NCBI GenBank assembly: GCA_030760725.1
Contig: JASWHV010000005.1
Coordinates: 27,351,241 to 27,415,240 of the forward strand
Reading direction: 5' to 3'
DNA length: 64,000 nt
Source of the DNA: Neostapfia colusana
Taxonomy: Eukaryota > Streptophyta > Magnoliopsida > Poales > Poaceae
The notes below the pieces were generated by a model. It had not been told where the DNA came from, did not search any database, and saw nothing but the letters and a program-made list of their open reading frames with translations. Below are positions 23,934 to 35,745 of the stretch, piece by piece. Both the position numbers and the translations under genes were made by a program. Within the stretch, counting starts at the first letter, position 1. The number at the start of each line of letters is the position of its first letter.

Positions 23934-26100
23934 TGTGACGGACCAAAATCCGTACATTCCAGGAACACAGAGAGTGGTGCCGCACGATGCGACACCCAAC
24001 AGCACACACGATAAGAAACATAGTATTACATGGAAACTTACTGAAATTGTACAAAAGTAATACACTCTTCAGTTACAACTCCTGTACAGAGTCTACTACA
24101 GCGGAAGGTATTTATACAACTCACGCCAACACCTAATTAGCAAAAGTTGGTTGTCCGTCCCTATGGACAACCCACACTAGCTCCACTCAGTCTCAATGCG
24201 GCGTGTATGGCTCCCACACAGCCGTAGTCCCCAACGGAGGGTAGCCCTCGCCTGTAGACTCGTACTATGAGTCCGTGGGGTACTCCTCACCTGCAAACAC
24301 TTATAGCAGCAACCGTGAGCATGATAGCTCAACAAGTCTTAACCGACTCTCCTACACATGAAACTCTACATGCAAGTAATACTAGAATATAGGATGAAAG
24401 TTTGCAACTAAGGGACACGCCTACAAGTTCATCCTTAATTCCTCTTTTAGCCACAAGTTAATGGTTCACGAATCTGAAATTTAGTGAGCAATATTTGGTG
24501 GTACACATGTAGTAATACAAATTATACATATCAGCAGTATTGAATCACAACGTTCCATATTTTAACCTACGTCATGACACACTGAACAAGCGGTACTCAT
24601 AACCGCGAGGGACGGCGAATCGACTCGTTATACACCTGCAGGGGTACCCAAAAAGCAAGCCAGGGGTTAGTGTCTCCTCCGGAGGTATGAAGTCCAGTAT
24701 CTCCGGGGTCTCCTCGCGTTCAGCGACTACACGTAATCAATTCAATCGATATGTCAAATTTAAATGCAAATGTGTTGAATTTAGCGTATAAAGACTATAA
24801 CTCTAACTAGACATCCCATTTGGATCTTAAATTTTTACTGTGGCTTGGTAAGAACCTAACCCGCGACATAACCAAATTTGAAACCAAGCTCATTTGAGCT
24901 ATGCACAAATAAAAGTCTAAATGGTCATTACTAGAGCTTCTAACGATTTCCAGGGATTTTCATGGATCAAACCATTACTTTATTGAAACTAGAATTTGAG
25001 ATGGTTCTAATGGAGTTGGTTTCATGTATTTTAAAGAATCCTAGAGCATGTTATACCCTAATCAAGATTTGAGAAAATTCTGAAAATGTTTCTGTACATT
25101 TTTCTATTTTCTCAGGGCAGTTCAATTAATCACACCATTAGAGAGACTAAATGAAATTAGATGGATCTGAAAGTTTTCCTGTGGCTCAAGGATTTTCAAA
25201 TGAATATCATAGCCAAATTTTAGAATTTTCCGTAAAGAAATTCTCCAGATAAAATTCCCCACAGTTTAAAATTTAGGGAATTAATTCTGGAAAATAATAT
25301 GTTTCAGGAACTCAAACTTGTTTTGCTGGATAGTACTCGGAGAGCTGAATCCATCAAAATTTGGTTCACTAAATTTGGAGCCTCCTACCAAAAGTTATGG
25401 GCATTTGAAGTTGAACTAAAATATGAAATTGTTGGAAATGTTTAAACTCTGGTTGTGGGCCCCACTATTTAAATCGGCCCACAGAGCTCGCGGCCACACC
25501 GCAGCCCACGGGGTTTCACCCGAGCTGCCGCACTGGATCACAGCCGCATGCTGATCCCCGCTGGAAAACAGAGGCTGACCGGTTGGACCTGGCCCCCTTC
25601 GTCTTCCTCGCGACACCCGCGCTCCCCGTGGCGGCGCACTCCGGTGAGGCTCGCCGCCCGTCGCTCTACTGCTCGAAGCTCGATCAAACTTGCCGTCTGG
25701 GCATAAGTTCGCACGGGGATCATTCTGAGGGGGCCGGCTAGGGTTGGAGATGACCTGAAACTATCCCGCGACGGTGACAGTGGCGGCTCCAACTCCGGTG
25801 ATGTCGCCTGAGCTATACATGACCTTATTTTTGGAACGGTTTCTTCCTACAGTTCCGTGGTGACATGCTGAGCATGAAAATGAACTCGTTTTGCCATGGA
25901 AACGGCCGGAGCTAGGACCTCACCATCGACCTAGAGCTAAAAACAGCAGCGATTGAAAAAACTCGAAGAACAGCACCCATAGTCGATGGTTGTGAAATCC
26001 CAAAAGTCTAGCGAGTGGAGCTGAAAAATCACACCGAGAAAATGTGAGGGAAATTAAATTTTTGAATACAACGGTGTGAGCTCCAAATACTAAAGTAAAC
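23934..26100 (-). mobile_element. LTR F, truncated forward copy of the gypsy LTR family
   Basis: It starts TGTGACGGACC and has forward landmarks: GTGCCGCACGATGCGACACCC near 23970, the Thr/Gly-type promoter-distal block at 24570-24640 (CGCGAGGGACGGCGAATCG), ACACCTGCAGG, then an AT-rich section and a GC-rich section at 25450-25900. It lacks the expected distal third and TTACA end. Near 26.1 kb it meets sequence of the same family in reverse orientation. Small open frames are not supported as genes. The right boundary is approximate. Confidence 0.6.
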
Positions 26101-26109
26101 GGGTAACAA

Positions 26110-29100
26110 TGTCCAAACATGAAGACCTAAATTTACCATTTGGTTCTTCACATATCCACGGGTAGCCTGGCAAAATTTCAGCTCATTTGGAAAAGATTTC
26201 CTATTTGTTGGAATTTAAACGGGAGACAATTTGAATTTAAATTCAAACTTCAATTTCAAATTCCAACTTCACCGAAATATAAATTCGAGTGCCCCATTGT
26301 GTTCCTCACATTTCTTTTGGTCTACCTTCCAATTTTGGAAATTTTTGGAAGAAAGCCGTGTGGGAATCCTAAAGCACAGAGAGGAGGAAGAGTTGGGTTG
26401 GTGGACCCCACCGGCCAGTCTCACAGAGTGCAAACCAACCCCAGGGAGTCGGGAGCGCGCGCCACCTCCCGGCAACATCGGCCAACCGACGTTGCCGAGC
26501 GCCACCTCCTGCTCGCCAGAGAGGGACGCCGAGTGAAGCAACCGGTGCCTCTTCCGTGACTCGTTCTTTCCCTCGCATTGTTCGCGTGCTCCTCACACAA
26601 CCGAAACACCTCACACACGCACCGACCTCGCTGCTCCCCGGCGTCCGAGCGCTAGAGGCCTCTTCGTGGCCAACGATCTACACAAAAAACATCCGCCCTA
26701 AGGTGCTAGACATGACCGTGCCACTCTCTCCTCTTCTCATGCATCCACGGTAGAGAATTTTCTCGTTCCTTGCTTCGGTATGCTTAGAACCGAGCCACAC
26801 AAACTTTGGAAATTCGTAGTAATTAAGCCATCATTCCTTGTGCCGAGCTATAGACATGATGTACACCCTCCCACGCTCCTCTAGGATCAAAAATCATCGA
26901 AAAGCATCAAGTGTAAGCGCTGTTCTTCGAGAATTTTTAGCCGGCACCGATTTTCTCCCTAGGTCACCGATGAGCCACTATTTTGAGCTGATTTGAGCTC
27001 ATGCCAGTGATTAGGATGCCACCACGGTGCTCTAGGAAGAAAAACCGAAGCAAATGAGCCACTGTGGAGGGAGTGCGACACCGCCGAAGGTTAGCCACCA
27101 CCGCCGCCCGTCGCCAAGGAGTTTCCGGTGACCGAGGCCCTCGGTTGACCCCGGGGATGAGTTGCCCGTGGTCCAAAATGGGGAAGGCCGGGAAGGCGGG
27201 TTTCGCGGACCTCACCGGCGGTGACCGCCGCACGCCGCCACCCAGCCCCTGTTGGTGCGAGGTGGAAGATGAGTCTGCCATGTGGGGCCAGCAGTAGTTG
27301 TTTAAACATATCCAGATTTTCCAATTCGGGTTAAACTTTGAAGAGCCACAACTTTTGGTAGGAGTGTCCAAAAATTGTCAAACAAATTTTGTTGGATTCC
27401 CCTCAGAGAGTACTATCTATGGGCGCATTCCAATTGGTACGAAAATCCCTAGATTTGTCTCATTAATTCAATTAACGAAAATCTTGTAGGAATTTTTACA
27501 GAAGTTCTGTGCATTGGAAAATTCTCAGATTTTGGCAGGACATTCTTCCAAAAATCCTTGAACTACAGTAAAAATTTCAGAGGCTTTGGATTCAATTGCT
27601 TGGCCAAATGTTGTTTCAATCCTCTATGTCTCTGAAAAATAGCAAAAATAGACACAGCAAATTTCAGACTTTCACTCAAACTTCATAAATCCATATCTCT
27701 GACTAGGAAGCTCCAAATTGAGTGAACCAAATTTTAATGGATTCATTTCTTCGATTACTATCCAGCAGAACAAGTTTCAGCTCATGAAACTTATTCTGTT
27801 TACAGAATTAATTCCCTCAAGTTTAAACTGTTGGGAATTGTATCTGGAGAATCCTTTTATGGAAAATTCTGAAATTTGGCTAGGATGTTCAATTTAAAAT
27901 CCTTGAGTCACAGGAAAAGTTTCAGATACATCCAAATTCATTTAGTCCCCCTAATGCTGTGATTAAGTGAACTGCCCTGAGAAAATAGAAAATTGTACAG
28001 AAACATTTTTCAGATTTTCTCGAATCTTGTTTAGGGCATAACTTCATCTAGGATAAATGACATGAAACCAACACCATTAGAACCATCTCAAACTCTAGTT
28101 TCCAGAAAGTAATGGTTTGTGCCATAAAAATCCCTGGAAATCCTTAGAAGCTCTAGTAATGACCAAATAGACTTTTATTTGTACAGAGCTCAAATGAACT
28201 TTGTTTCAAATAAAACTTGGTGAACTCTCTGGTTAGGATCCTACCAATCAACCATAAATATTTCAGAGCAAAAGGGGATGTATAGCTAGATTTATGTTCT
28301 TTGCATGTTCAATGTGACACATTGCATTTAAATTTACATATAGTACATTGCTTACGTGTAGTTGCTGAAAGCAAGGAAACCCCAGAAGTGCTGGATTTTC
28401 TCCTTCCGGACGAGACCCTAACTTCTTACCAGCAGCAACAAGGCAAGCCCCGGTTTGCATTAACGTGTTTTACAAAGTTTTGCTTTATGTATACTTAGCT
28501 TGAGGTATACTTGTGCATTAGGTGTAGGATGGATGAAAACCCCAAGTGCATAACCAGATTATTCCTACAAGAGTGAGGGTAGTGTCTAAGTCCTCGAGTA
28601 GTCAGGCTGTGCTTAATGTTCATAGAACTTCGGTACAAGTCGAGTAGTTGGAATCTACTCGTGAGTATAGGATTTGAGACCCACGGGATTGGTTCGAGTG
28701 ATGTGAGATCACTTTAGTAAGAAAATGAGACTAGGCAGGGGCTAGGGCGCAGCAAGAGGAAGTCTTGTGGGCGCAGCCCTGTCCGTGTCGATTGAGGACC
28801 GATCCATGTGCGGCCCTGCTGAACAAGTATTGAACGTACTGAAGGCATATCGGATATATGGGCCCCAATAAACTGATGTAACCTATACCTTCGGGCCTCG
28901 AGGCATAACGCACCGATTTATAGGTGTAGGTTGAGGGCAGCAAGGTGGAAATCCGCTAACGGGCATAGAGGTATGCTCCGTGTAGGGAACCTCCAGTCCG
29001 TTTGGGTGCGACCGGTTCGACGTTTGGGCTGTTTTGTGAAAGTTTATCCCGTACGACATCGAGTGAGCGTGCTGTGCAGCTCCATGGGTGGGCGTACATG

Positions 29101-29533
29101 AAGTGCTATTCGGGTATCCCTGCAGGTGTATATCGAGTTGATTCGCCATCCCTCACGGTTATGAGTACCTCTTGTTCACTGCATCGTGACGTAGATAATT
29201 TATGTAATATTGTGATTCAATTCGTTGATATGTATAAGTTGCATTGCTACATGTGTGCCATCAAATATCGCTTACTAAATTTAAATTCATGAACTGTTAA
29301 CTTGTGGCTAAAAGATGAATTATGGATGAACCTGTAGGCGTGTCCTTTGCTGCAATGTGCCATCCCATGTTGGTTATGAACTGCATGTAGAGTTTTATGT
29401 ATAGGTGAGTCGGTTAAGACTTGCTGAGCCATCGTGCTCACGGTTGCTGCTATGAGTGTTTTTCAGGTGAGGACTACCCCACAGACTCGGGGTATGAGTC
29501 CGCCGGCAAGGGCTACCCTCCATCGGGGACCAC
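26110..29533 (+). mobile_element. LTR G, reverse-oriented copy, first part
   Basis: Landmarks appear in reverse order and complement to LTR F. Sequence at 27956-28022 is complementary to 25075-25145, and 29110-29195 to 24570-24660. The left third is GC-rich at 26350-26760 and 27060-27300, separated by mixed sequence, and the middle is AT-rich to 28260. It is interrupted at 29534 by the CACTA element and continues at 38782. The left end is missing or not resolvable. Confidence 0.6.
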
Positions 29534-29848
29534 CACTACAGGAAACAGGGCAACATACGACAGCCAGTATAACATACGACGGCTAGCTGTCGTATATAAA
29601 CTTACATACGACGGTCAGCCGAAGATGTCGTATATAAGTTTATAAATGACAGCACAGCCGTCGTTTAGTACGTTGGCTGTCGTATATAAGTGTTATATAC
29701 GACAGCCAGCCCTAGGCTGTCGTATATAGCAGTTATATACGACAGCCAACCCTAGGCTGTCGTATATAGCAGTTATATACGACAGCCACACCGAGGCTGT
29801 CGTAAATAAGCCTTATTTACGACGGCCCATGTTGTGGCCGTCGTAAAT
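29534..29848. repeat. CACTA 5' terminus and subterminal repeats
   Basis: More than a dozen copies of CATACGACAGCC / GGCTGTCGTATA lie in both orientations. Around 29690-29800 they form near-palindromic units of TATATACGACAGCCA...GGCTGTCGTATATAGC type spaced about 47 bp. In En/Spm, such motifs bind the element's own second protein; here that is inferred. Confidence 0.9.
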
Positions 29849-29869
29849 AAGGCTTATATACCCACGGGG

Positions 29870-31490
29870 GCTCGGGTCGGCGCGGGCATTCACGCCCGCA
29901 CCGACCCGAGCCGCCCGCCGCCACCAGCCGCCGCCCGCCCGCGCCCGGCCGCTGCCCGCCCGCGCCCGGCCGCCGCCGCCCGCCGCCGCCCCGGCCGCCC
30001 CCCCGGCCGCCGCACCGGCCGCCCCCGCAAGCCAGCGCCCCGGCCTGCCACCCGGCCGCCGCCCGCCAGGTGCCGCCCGGCCGCCCCCCCGGCGGCCCCC
30101 CGGCCGCCACCCGGCCGCCGCCCCGGCCGCCCCCCGACCGCCCCGGCCGCCCCCCGCCCGCCAGCCGGCGCCCCGGCCGCCACCCGCCGCCCGCCCTCCG
30201 CCGCCAGCCGCCGCCCCGGCCGCCCCCGACAGCCGGCGCCCCGGCCACCACCCGCCCGACAGGTGGATAATTTCTTAGCTTTAGATGAATTGATATGCTT
30301 AGGTTTAATTATTGCCCATGTTTATTTGAATTGCTAGCTAGGTGTTTTTTTAATTGCTTAGAATTGATAAGTTTGTTAACTACAGTAATTATGTTTGTTT
30401 AGATGAGTTGTTAATTGCTTAGATGATTAATGCATATGAGTTAATAGTTTAATTGATTATTGTTTCGATTGTTTGAGTGTTTAAAAGTACTATATGTACA
30501 TAAATGGGCTTAGGGCCCGATACGACCCATTTAGTGGTATAGTATACATCTACAAAAGCACGATGTGAACAACCTAGGCCGCCTCGCCCTACCCCCTACC
30601 CCCCCGCGGCGTTCGGCCTCCGATCCCCCATCCCCCCCCCCCCCCCCCCCCCCGCGGCTTAGCCAGCGCTCGGCCGTCGCCCGCCCGCCGCCGCCCCGGC
30701 CGCTCCCCCCGGCCGCCGCCCCCGCAAGCCGGCGCCCCGGCCTGCCACCCGGCCGCCGCCCGCCAGGCGCCGCCTGGCTGCCCCCCGGCCGCCCCCCGTC
30801 CGCCACCCGGCCGCCGCCCGCCAGGCGCTGCCCGGCCGCCCCCCCCCCCCCCCCCCCCGACCGCCCCCCGACCGCCCCAGCGGCCGCAGCCCCGGCCGCC
30901 GCCCTGGCCGCCCCCGCCAGCCGGCGCCCCAGCGGCCGAAGCCCCGGCCGCCACCCCGGCCGCCCCCCGCCCACCAGCCGGCGCCCCGGCCGCCACCCGC
31001 CGCCCGCCCGCCGCCGCCAGCCGCCGCCCCGGCCGCCCCCGACAGCCGGCGCCTCGGCCGCCACCCGCCCGACAGGTGGATAATTTCTTAGCTTTAGATG
31101 AATTGATATGCTTAGGTTTAACTATTGCCCATGTTTATTTGATTTGCTAGCAAGGTGTTTTTTTAATTGCTTAGAATAGATAAGTTTGTTAACTACGGTA
31201 ATTATGTATGTTTAGATGAGTTGTTAATTGCTTAGATGATTAATGCATATGAGTTAATAGTTTAATTGATTATTGTTTCGATTGTTTGAGTGTTTAAAAG
31301 TACTATATGTACATAAATGGGCTTAGGGCCCGATACGACCCATTTAGTGGTAACGTATACGTCTACAAAAGCACGATGTGAACAACCTAGGCCGCCTCAC
31401 CCTACCCCCCTCCCCCCCGGTGTTCGGCCTCCGATCCCCCATCCCCCTCCCCCCCCCCCCCGCGGCTTAGCCAGCGCTCGGCCTCCGACA
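29870..31490. repeat. Duplicated GC-rich/AT-rich block with long C runs
   Basis: An about 813-bp unit occurs twice in tandem. GACAGGTGGATAATTTCTTA starts at 30258 and again at 31071, each followed by about 310 bp of AT-rich sequence and preceded by a GCCGCC-rich tract. The GC tracts contain uninterrupted C runs of about 22 (30632-30653) and 20 (30839-30858) bases. The long Pro/Ala-rich open frames here are low-complexity artefacts. The block lies upstream of the transposase start, probably in the leader or promoter region. Assembly of C runs may be inexact. Confidence 0.85.
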
Positions 31491-31499
31491 CTCTGCCGC

Positions 31500-31950
31500 G
31501 GAACTGCCAATCCTTCGGCGCTCGGCCTCCTCCGCCGCGGGACTGTCGATCTGCCGGCACTCGTCGGCCTCCATTGACCGGCTGCCGCGGATCTGCCGGC
31601 GCTCAACCTCATACGAACGCAAGATCCTGTGAGCGGGCGCCGCCGCCGCCTCCCGTGTGTGCAAGCGCCGCCGTCGTATTCACCTGTCTTACGCCGGGAT
31701 CTAAGGCGATGGGACGCCTTACGATCCCCAGGCGCCTTACCGCTTAAGCGACGCTTAAGCGATGCCTTAACAACTATGGTTCTTTCCTTATCTCTATTGT
31801 TCTTTCCTTTCTCTCTTTGAAATCACTCAAAAATGAAAGATTGACGTAAACCTTTACAATATGCGTCACCCGTTTCGAACCAGCCTGTCTCACACGTGTT
31901 ACGCATGTGAGGCGTGTAGGTTCGGAATTGTCCCTTTTTGGACAGCCTAG
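31500..31950 (+). other. CACTA region upstream of the transposase, no gene seen
   Basis: GC-rich to about 31680, then mixed. It contains a short local repeat of GCTTAAGCGA type near 31742-31765 (CGCTTAAGCGACGCTTAAGCG). It may hold an untranslated exon of the transposase, but I cannot place splice sites confidently. Confidence 0.4.
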
Positions 31951-32143
31951 GAGTGACCGAGAGGGCGTGCTTATAATGAGACGCGGGGTTTAGATTTGGA
32001 CGTAGTTTTGACAGCGTCTCCCTAATGTTCTCCGCTGCTCCATTTTTGGACGTGCAGTTGGAGAACAGCGGGGTTATGCTGCCGAAATTTCGTCTGAATC
32101 TAGACCTCGTGTCTTGTTATAAGCATGTTCGTCTCGGTCACTC
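31951..32143. repeat. Imperfect inverted repeat (stem-loop) upstream of the transposase
   Basis: GAGTGACCGAGA at 31951 pairs with TCTCGGTCACTC ending at 32143. Pairing continues inward through GTGCTTATAA / TTATAAGCAT, TTTAGATT / AATCTAGA and GTTCTCC / GGAGAAC to a loop at about 32035-32060. The arms are roughly 90 bp with mismatches. It lies about 105 bp before the transposase ATG. Confidence 0.85.
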
Positions 32144-32247
32144 TTGGGTGGGTTTAGGACCTATCCTTTCCAATATATATAGGTTCGTAATATAAATAAA
32201 TAATAAACTAACTATAAATTCTTTGACTTAAAATTGTAGAGTTAAAC

Positions 32248-35200
32248 ATGAGTGAAGACCGTGGTTGGGTGTATACCGGTTGGAACAAGGCAACTGGTCA
32301 CTCAGATGAGTGGTATGCCGGGACAGACGACTTTATTGATCGAGTGTTCTCGTTGTATACGACCGATAAAGTTCGTTGTCCATGTGCGAAATGCCGGAAT
32401 ACTAAGTTTTTGCACAAAACGACATTGTCATTACACTTGTGCAAAAACGGTTACATGCCATATTATGAGGTCTGGAGTTTCCACGGTGAGTCTGCTCCTC
32501 GAGCCGTTCATGTAGATGATGATGATTGTCCGGGTGTTGACAGGATCGATGAGATGTTACAAGATATACAAACGGAGGATCTGCCCACAAATGAGGCAGA
32601 CGCATTCTTTAATCTCTTGAAAGCTTCTGAAGAGGTGTTGCATGATCATACTGAAATGACTCTTCTTACTTTCATGACCAGATTTATGGTAATCAAATCT
32701 AAGTATTTCTTCTCTAATAATTGCTACAATGATATGATGAAACTTATCAGCGATGCTCTTCCACAACCTCATAAACTGCCCAAAGATATGTATCACTCAA
32801 AGAAATTACTATCTGGACTGGGTATGAAATATGAAAAAATTGACGTGTGTCGAGATAACTGCATGCTATTTTGGAAAGAGCATGACAAAGAGAAGAATTG
32901 TTTAAAGTGTGGAAAATCGAGGTTTGTCAAAGTTGTCAATGACAATGGTGATAAAGTAAAGACAGAAGTTGCACATAAGCAATTGCGTTACTTGCCTGTG
33001 ACACCTCGGTTGAAGCGGCTGTTTCTTTCTAAAAGATCTGCCAGACACATGAGATGGCACAAAGAAGGTGTGCGTGAGAACAAAGATGTGTTGACTCATC
33101 CGTCGGACGGTGATGCATGGAAGTCTTTGGACTCTTTTGATCCTGCTTTTGCTAGTGATGCGAGAAATGTTTGCATCGGGTTAGCGACGGATGGTTTTTC
33201 ACCTTTCAGTACAAATGCCACACCATACTCATGTTGGCCCGTCTTTGTTATTCCGTACAACCTACCACCTTCTCTTTGTATGAAGTACGAGTTTATGTTT
33301 CTTAGCCTCATTATACCAGGACCAGATCATCCGGTATCACGTATCAATGTGATGTTGAAACCATTGATTGAAGAATTGAAAACGTTGTGGATTGGATTTG
33401 AAGCGTATCACTGTTACAAGAAGCAGAAATTCAACCTTCGAGCTGCTTATTTGTGGTATGTCCATGATTTCCCTGCGTACGGCATGTTTTCTGGATGGAG
33501 CACACATGGTCGTTTGTCGTGTCCCATATGTGCGTCTGACACAGAGTGTTTTCGACTTACATACGGTGGCAAGATAAGCTACTTTGATTGTCATAGGCGT
33601 TGGCTTCCTCGAAACCACCCATTCAGGCAACAGAGGAATATCTTCAGAAAAGATACTGTTGTCACTAAGGAACCACCTAAACGCCTAAGCGGGTGTGAAG
33701 TATCCGATGTGTTGGACTCACTAGTCCCTGATGAAGCTCGCCCTGGATTCTTTGTAGGTTACGGAAATGTTCACAACTGGACTCATGTATGTGGAGTTTG
33801 GGAGCTACCATATGTGAAGTCATTGATACTGATGCATAATATCGATGTAATGCATCAGGAGCGTAACATGGCCGAATGTATCATAAGCACGTGCATGGAT
33901 ATCACGGGCAAAGCGAAAGACAACTTAAAGGCTCGAAAGGATTTGGCCGAGATTTGTAATCGACCTACTCTTGAGCTCTCTGAAAGCGGTGGTAAGCCAC
34001 GTGCTTCTTTCGTGCTTCGACCTAATGAAAAGAAACAAGTTATGGAATGGTTGAAAACTTTGAAATTCCCAGATGGTTATGCTGCTAGTCTGAGACGAGC
34101 CGTGAATGTTAAAACGGGAAAGCTCACTGGGTTGAAGAGTCATGACTATCATATAATAATGGAAAGACTCTTACCTGTTATGTTTCAGGGATATCTGGAT
34201 GATGCGGTGTGGAAGGTGTTAGTTGAGCTATCATTATTCTATAGGCAGTTATGTGCCAAAGAAATAACGAAAGACATGATGGAGAAGTTAGAGAAGGAGA
34301 TACCTGTACTTTTATGTAAGATGGAAAAAATATTTCCTCCTGGTTTCTTCAATCCAATGCAGCATCTTCTTATACATATTCCATTCGAAGCAAAAGTTGG
34401 TGGTCCTGTGCAATATAGATGGATGTACCATATTGAAAGAGCTTTGAGATATTTGAAAACTATGGTTGGCAACAAAGCAAGGGTTGAAGGGTGCATTGCC
34501 GAAGCATTTACTCTAAAGGAAGTAGGTTACTTTTCTAGTTTCTACTTTGCAGAGGAAAACAATGTCAATACTTCGACAATGCGATACAATGTAGATGACG
34601 AACCACCAGTTAGTGATCTCTCTATTTTTGAATCGAGGGGAACTACTGTTGGCAGCAGCACATCATACGATTTTACTGAAGGAGAAAGGACTGGTGCTTT
34701 ACTCTACATGTATGCTAATATCGATGGCATGGAGAAATATTTCAAGTAAGTGTTTCTCTTACATTTATGATGATTATTGTATTTACCAATACATGTATGC
34801 TAATGTCGATGGCATGTGTTTTGTGTGTACAGTGAGTTCCACAACCAAAACTGGAAACATAAGCATCAACCAACGAGAAAGCAAGTAGAAACGATGCGAC
34901 GGGCTCGAATTAATGGAGGGCCAAATTTCTTATCCTGGTTTCGAGCTTATGTATTAGCGAACACAGACATCCATCAAGATTTACGACAACTATCTTATGG
35001 ATTAGTGAAACTTAGAAGCTATGGTCGATATGACGTAAATGGCTTCCGATTCCGTACAACTCAATTCGAAACTCTTCTTCCTCTCGCAGCAACATCAAAT
35101 TGCAGAGTTGTGACGAGAGCAATCGACTCACAAGGGAAAGAAACCAATTACTATGGAATCATTAACAAAATTCTGGAATTTACTTTCGCTGGCAATAAAG

Positions 35201-35643
35201 AACTTCGAGTGGTGTTCTTTGATTGTGATTGGTTTGATAACAATCATGGAACTCGAGAAAATCAATTTGGCATGGTGGAAGTGAATCACAACGAACGCTT
35301 ACGAGGTTTAGATACATACGTTCTTGCACATCAAGTGGAACAAGTGTATTATCTACCTTATCCATGTAAGAAGCTTAGCACTTGGTGGGTGGTATATAAA
35401 GTGAATCCTCGTGAGCGCTTGTATACTCCTGGAGATGATGGTTATCATGATTGTGGAGACATTGAAGTAGTTTACCAAGACGAAGAGTTGCCAGACTCTT
35501 TTATAGTCGAGTCTGGTGCAGGACTCGATAACTTAGTAGGAGACGTTGCAGATGTAGAGACATCTACAATGCGAAAGCGGAAACGTAAACAGCTCAAGAC
35601 GACAGATCTCGATGTTGATGATCATGATGTTGATGAATTTTGA
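32248..35643 (+). CDS. CACTA transposase, TNP2 type (two exons)
   Basis: Exon 1 is 32248-34745 and exon 2 is 34833-35643. The intron 34746-34832 (GTAAGT...ACAG, 87 bp) restores the frame, giving about 1102 residues, usual for TNP2 proteins. From the N-terminus: a transposase-associated domain with CPCAKC and a conserved His (about residues 1-80); Transposase_21/TNP2 core (about 230-500; e.g. IPGPDHPVSRINV, GWSTHGRLSCPIC); a DUF4218-like region (about 640-790; FNPMQHLLIHIP, WMYHIERALRYLK); and a DUF4216-like region in exon 2 (YYGIINKILEF, VVFFDCDWFD). A Lys/Arg tract (MRKRKRKQLK) near the C-terminus could be a nuclear signal. No internal stop is seen. It would cut and rejoin element ends in the nucleus. 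Reading exon 1 alone would end at TAA 34747-34749. Confidence 0.93.
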
Positions 35644-35745
35644 AACTGATTACAAGTAATGTTCTTTTAAATGAATGTGACATTAATTATCGCTTACATT
35701 ACTTTTGAAACTGATTAGGAGTAATTACTTTTTAAACTGATTAGG

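Noticed and set aside
29834..31083. Long Pro/Ala/Arg-rich open frames on both strands in the CACTA GC blocks
   Set aside because: They follow from GCCGCC/CCCGGC repeats, are open on several frames at once, have no domain, and lie in a duplicated non-coding block.
34747..34749. TAA as the true end of the CACTA transposase
   Set aside because: It lies in a GTAAGT donor; splicing 34746-34832 joins a second exon in frame with the expected C-terminal domain.
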